Of a DNA stretch of 8,443 nt, positions 6,530 to 8,443 are shown in pieces. The notes under the pieces were generated by a model. The model searched no databases, was not told the DNA's origin, and saw only the letters and a list, made by a program, of their open reading frames with translations. Where the stretch lies: NCBI GenBank assembly GCA_045603125.1, contig JAZULN010000069.1, positions 1 to 8,443 on the forward strand, read 5' to 3'. A program made the translations under genes and the position numbers. Source of the DNA: CAKSFT01 sp045603125. GTDB lineage: Bacteria > Bacillota > Clostridia > UBA1381. Within the stretch, counting starts at the first letter, position 1. Every line of letters starts with the position of its first letter.

Positions 6530-7891
6530 ATGTTTTCAAAAGATTTTTTCTGGGGAGTTGCGACATCATCGTATCAGATAGAAGGGGCGGCCGGGGAAGA
6601 CGGCAGAGGTTTATCCATATGGGATACCCATTGCATGAAAAAGGGAGCAATTTTTGACGGTCAGTCGGGGGAGATTGCGACAGACCATTATCATAGATTT
6701 AAAGAAGACGTGGCGATTATGAAAAAATTAGGGGTGAAGGCCTATAGATTTTCAATTTCCTGGTCAAGAATCCTGCCAGACGGGGTAGGAAGAGTAAATG
6801 AAAAGGGGATTGAATTTTATAATAACTTAATTGATGAGTTGATAAAAAATGACATTGAGCCTTTTATTACACTTTATCACTGGGATTTACCGCAGGTACT
6901 CTTTGAGAGGGGAGGCTGGTTAAACCGTGAAATTACCGATTGGTTTTCTGAGTATGCAAAGGTAGTTTCTGAGAATTTTTCCGACAGAGTGAAGTATTAT
7001 TTTACATTCAATGAACCTCAGTGCTTTATAGGTGTCGGATATACAGGCGGAGGTCATGCACCGGGATTGAAATATTCTCAAAAAGAGCAGATTATAAGCG
7101 TTCATAATGTGTTACTTTCACACGGAAAAGCCGTAAAGGCGATAAGGGAAAATGCAAAAGGTGAGGTTAAAGTAGGATACGCTCCAACCTGTACCTGGAA
7201 CTACCCTGTTGATGAAAATAACCCAAAAGATATTAAAGCCGCATATGAATCCAATTTCAAGACTCCTGATGATATGAATTTATGGTGTGTGTCGTGGTGG
7301 AGTGACCCTGTGGTCTTCGGGAAATACCCTGAAGACGGCTTGAAATTGGTAAAAGATTATCTTCCAAAGACATGGGAAGAGGATTTGAAAATTATTTCAG
7401 AACCTATTGATTTTATGGGACAAAATATCTATTCGGGAAAGGCTGTAAAGCATAGTGAAAATGGGTTTGAAATCCAAAAAAGACCGATTGGCTATGGAAT
7501 TACTGCAGGTGGTTGCCCAATTGAGCCAAACTCAATTAAGTGGGGTTCGAAATTTTTGTACGAAAGATATAAACTGCCAATATACATCACAGAAAACGGA
7601 ATGTCTTGCCGTGATACCGTATCTCTTGACGGTAAGGTCCATGACCCGCAAAGAATAGACTTTCTGCAAAGATACCTTCTAAAGCTTGAAGAAGCTATAG
7701 ACGAGGGTGCAGATGTGAGAGGCTATTTCCAATGGTCGTTAATGGATAATTTTGAGTGGGATAACGGATATAAAGAACGATTTGGAATCGTTTTTGTAGA
7801 CTATAAGACCCAGGAGAGAATAATTAAGGATAGCGGTAATTGGTATAGGGAAGTTATTGAATCAAACGGAGAAAGACTTCATAGGATATAA
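6530..7891 (+). CDS. bglA: Glycoside hydrolase family 1 beta-glucosidase
   Basis: The 453-aa length is standard for a single-domain GH1 (beta/alpha)8 barrel with retaining chemistry. The N-terminal GH1 signature FFWGVATSSYQIEGA is at 6-20. The acid/base is E162 in TFNEP and the nucleophile E355 in ITENG. Sugar-binding residues are Q16, H117 in YHWDLP, N161, W402, and E409-W410 in DNFEW. E409 contacts the 4- and 6-hydroxyls of an unphosphorylated glucosyl unit; the S-K-Y phosphate-binding pattern of 6-phospho-beta-glucosidases is absent, so cellobiose or aryl-beta-glucosides, not PTS products, are the likely substrates. There is no signal peptide, so it acts in the cytoplasm on imported sugars. 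Its own consensus promoter and GGGGGTGAT ribosome binding site support the start. It stands alone: no transporter or regulator is in the window. Some GH1 enzymes also act on beta-galactosides, so exact specificity is open. Downstream lies an IS remnant. Confidence 0.95.
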   Translation: MFSKDFFWGVATSSYQIEGAAGEDGRGLSIWDTHCMKKGAIFDGQSGEIATDHYHRFKEDVAIMKKLGVKAYRFSISWSRILPDGVGRVNEKGIEFYNNLIDELIKNDIEPFITLYHWDLPQVLFERGGWLNREITDWFSEYAKVVSENFSDRVKYYFTFNEPQCFIGVGYTGGGHAPGLKYSQKEQIISVHNVLLSHGKAVKAIRENAKGEVKVGYAPTCTWNYPVDENNPKDIKAAYESNFKTPDDMNLWCVSWWSDPVVFGKYPEDGLKLVKDYLPKTWEEDLKIISEPIDFMGQNIYSGKAVKHSENGFEIQKRPIGYGITAGGCPIEPNSIKWGSKFLYERYKLPIYITENGMSCRDTVSLDGKVHDPQRIDFLQRYLLKLEEAIDEGADVRGYFQWSLMDNFEWDNGYKERFGIVFVDYKTQERIIKDSGNWYREVIESNGERLHRI

Positions 7892-7928
7892 AAAAGAGGC
7901 TTTATAAAAATGAAGTAGTCAGTACTTT

Positions 7929-7943
7929 GTAGACACAAAAAAG
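7929..7943 (+). repeat. Left terminal inverted repeat of the IS-like element
   Basis: GTAGACACAAAAAAG, exact reverse complement of 8344-8358. It lies 6 nt beyond the stop codon of the transposase fragment, as expected for the distal end of an IS. Confidence 0.9.
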
Positions 7944-7949
7944 AATATT

Positions 7950-8294
7950 TTAAGCTGCCTGTAGAAGTTTATATTGAACAGGCGGTTTTCTTTTTAGTTT
8001 TCGTACATATCCTAATACTCCAAGTCTTTTCAGAGATTTCCATACAGATATATCTGATACAATCCAACCATACAGATTAAGCAAAGTGTCTACTATTGTT
8101 CTATATCCTTGTGGTGGATAATGTGAATGAATATCAAAAACATAGTAGTCTGATTTTTTGTGTTGTACTTCATAACGGTTAAGTGTTCCTTTGCGTTTTA
8201 ACCATTAGCAACCTTGTATTTTAATTGCTCGATAGGTGTAAGGACTCTCTTTTTTGCTATGTCTAACATTTATTAAGCCTTTTAGTCTATCTAT
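7950..8294 (-). pseudogene. Broken IS3-family transposase (OrfB-like) remnant
   Basis: The main open stretch is 84 codons from 8204 to the TAA at 7952-7950. It begins WLKRKGTLNRYE, as IS3 OrfB proteins do after their SGYY(x)W motif, and continues with a HTH_21-type region: HSHYPPQGYRTI, then GWIVSDISVWKSLKRLG. It ends PPVQYKLLQAA, which resembles the (S/P)PVxYR ending of full-length OrfB. The DDE integrase core that should lie between is absent, pointing to an in-frame internal deletion near the KLKRK/PPVQ junction. Upstream in the same frame, a TAA at 8207-8205 interrupts 29 further codons reaching 8294, where an ATA sits 6 nt after GAGGTG (8306-8301) in place of a start codon. Another short frame (ATG 8269-8267, 23 codons) ends at about the same place. 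No functional transposase can be made. Confidence 0.7.
7955..8000 (+). terminator. Possible plus-strand terminator inside the IS remnant
   Basis: CTGCCTGT (7955-7962) pairs with ACAGGCGG (7978-7985) through 7 Watson-Crick pairs and one G-T pair, with a 15-nt loop, followed by TTTTCTTTTTAGTTTT. In the plus direction this could end the beta-glucosidase transcript, so the IS may now supply that gene's terminator. The long loop and the fact that the same bases encode the transposase tail lower confidence. Confidence 0.5.
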
Positions 8295-8315
8295 ATAGTT
8301 CACCTCATTTTCTTT

Positions 8316-8344
8316 AGTATAGCATAAAAAATGATGGTTGGCAC
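8316..8344 (-). promoter_or_regulatory. Likely IS promoter at the right end
   Basis: Minus strand GTGCCA (8344-8339), a 17-nt spacer and TATACT (8321-8316), with TGC directly before the -10 (extended -10). The -35 starts at the last base of the right inverted repeat, the usual place for a transposase promoter. It could still drive RNA through the dead transposase toward the end of the beta-glucosidase gene. Confidence 0.5.
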
Positions 8345-8358
8345 TTTTTTGTGTCTAC
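8344..8358 (-). repeat. Right terminal inverted repeat of the IS-like element
   Basis: CTTTTTTGTGTCTAC, exact reverse complement of 7929-7943. The next two bases (CA) give the TG...CA type end, although outer alignment with the left end is off by one base. Confidence 0.9.
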
Positions 8359-8390
8359 CATAATTATATCACTTCACTTTTGACCGATTT

Positions 8391-8443
8391 TTATATCCCT
8401 GAAATAAACACAAATGCTATTGCCAAGATTAACAGGTTATCGT
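8391..8443 (-). CDS. Possible C-terminal end of a small hydrophobic protein (truncated by window edge)
   Basis: A minus-strand frame enters at the right edge and ends at TAA (8393-8391), giving 16 residues, DNLLILAIAFVFISGI. The acidic/Asn start followed by a run of hydrophobic residues up to the C-terminus resembles the tails of small membrane-associated proteins common in spore-forming Firmicutes. This is a short stretch and could be chance; identity is unknown. No clear terminator lies between its stop and the IS end. Confidence 0.3.
   Translation of the reverse strand, partial: DNLLILAIAFVFISGI

Larger units (their letters stand above)
7928..8360 (-). mobile_element. Internally deleted IS3-like element (about 430 bp)
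   Basis: The segment is bounded by perfect 15-bp terminal inverted repeats with TG...CA outer ends and contains, on the minus strand, a broken IS3 OrfB-like frame with its own promoter. A complete IS3-family element is usually 1.2-1.6 kb, so most of the transposase, including the DDE core, is missing. Both ends are intact, so it could in principle be moved by a full copy elsewhere. I see no convincing target-site duplication: the 3-nt flanks are CTT and TAA for the TG...CA ends. It begins 36 nt after the beta-glucosidase stop, in a gap where no separate terminator for that gene is visible before the element. Confidence 0.75.

Noticed and set aside
6530..7891. GH1 enzyme as a 6-phospho-beta-glucosidase
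   Set aside because: The DNFEW motif (E409, W410) is the form for unphosphorylated sugars, and no PTS gene or antiterminator is nearby.
7920..8366. Target-site duplication around the IS-like element
   Set aside because: The bases flanking either choice of ends (TTT/CAT or CTT/TAA) do not match, so none can be claimed.

Overview
The window looks like a chromosomal segment of a low-GC, Gram-positive anaerobe of the Clostridia type. The grounds are A+T-rich intergenic DNA, strong AGGAGG-type ribosome binding sites, TTGACA/TAAAAT promoters, an RqcH-family protein, a Firmicute-style lipoprotein, and a soluble fumarate reductase/succinate dehydrogenase-type flavoprotein. The genus cannot be fixed from the sequence.

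Layout. (1) 1-1768, plus strand: the 3' end of an unidentified gene, then a 534-aa FAD-dependent fumarate reductase/succinate dehydrogenase-type flavoprotein; together they form the end of an operon. (2) 1769-1966: a densely folded intergenic region with several perfect hairpins, including a possible three-way-junction RNA and a 32-nt perfect palindrome that separates the convergent transcripts. (3) 1967-5011, minus strand: a three-gene operon reading mscS-type channel, then rqcH, then a small Ig-like lipoprotein. It has a clear promoter (5038-5066), a 13-nt gap and then a 4-nt ATGA overlap. (4) 5148-6395, minus strand: murA with its own terminator (5081-5111). (5) 6396-6529: a divergent promoter region in which the -35 boxes of murA and the beta-glucosidase gene overlap almost completely. 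(6) 6530-7891, plus strand: a GH1 beta-glucosidase. (7) 7928-8360: a ~430-bp internally deleted IS3-like element with perfect 15-bp terminal inverted repeats and a broken transposase. (8) 8391-8443: the apparent C-terminal end of another minus-strand gene.

Functionally this is mostly housekeeping: peptidoglycan precursor synthesis (MurA), osmotic safety valve (MscS type), rescue of stalled ribosomes by alanine tailing (RqcH), sugar hydrolysis (GH1) and anaerobic dicarboxylate redox chemistry. I see no defence island, CRISPR array, biosynthetic cluster or obviously new multi-gene system. The points most worth a second look are the folded region after the flavoprotein gene, the overlapping divergent promoters, the internally deleted IS, and the flavoprotein's missing FAD-linking histidine together with its ~88-residue N-terminal extension.
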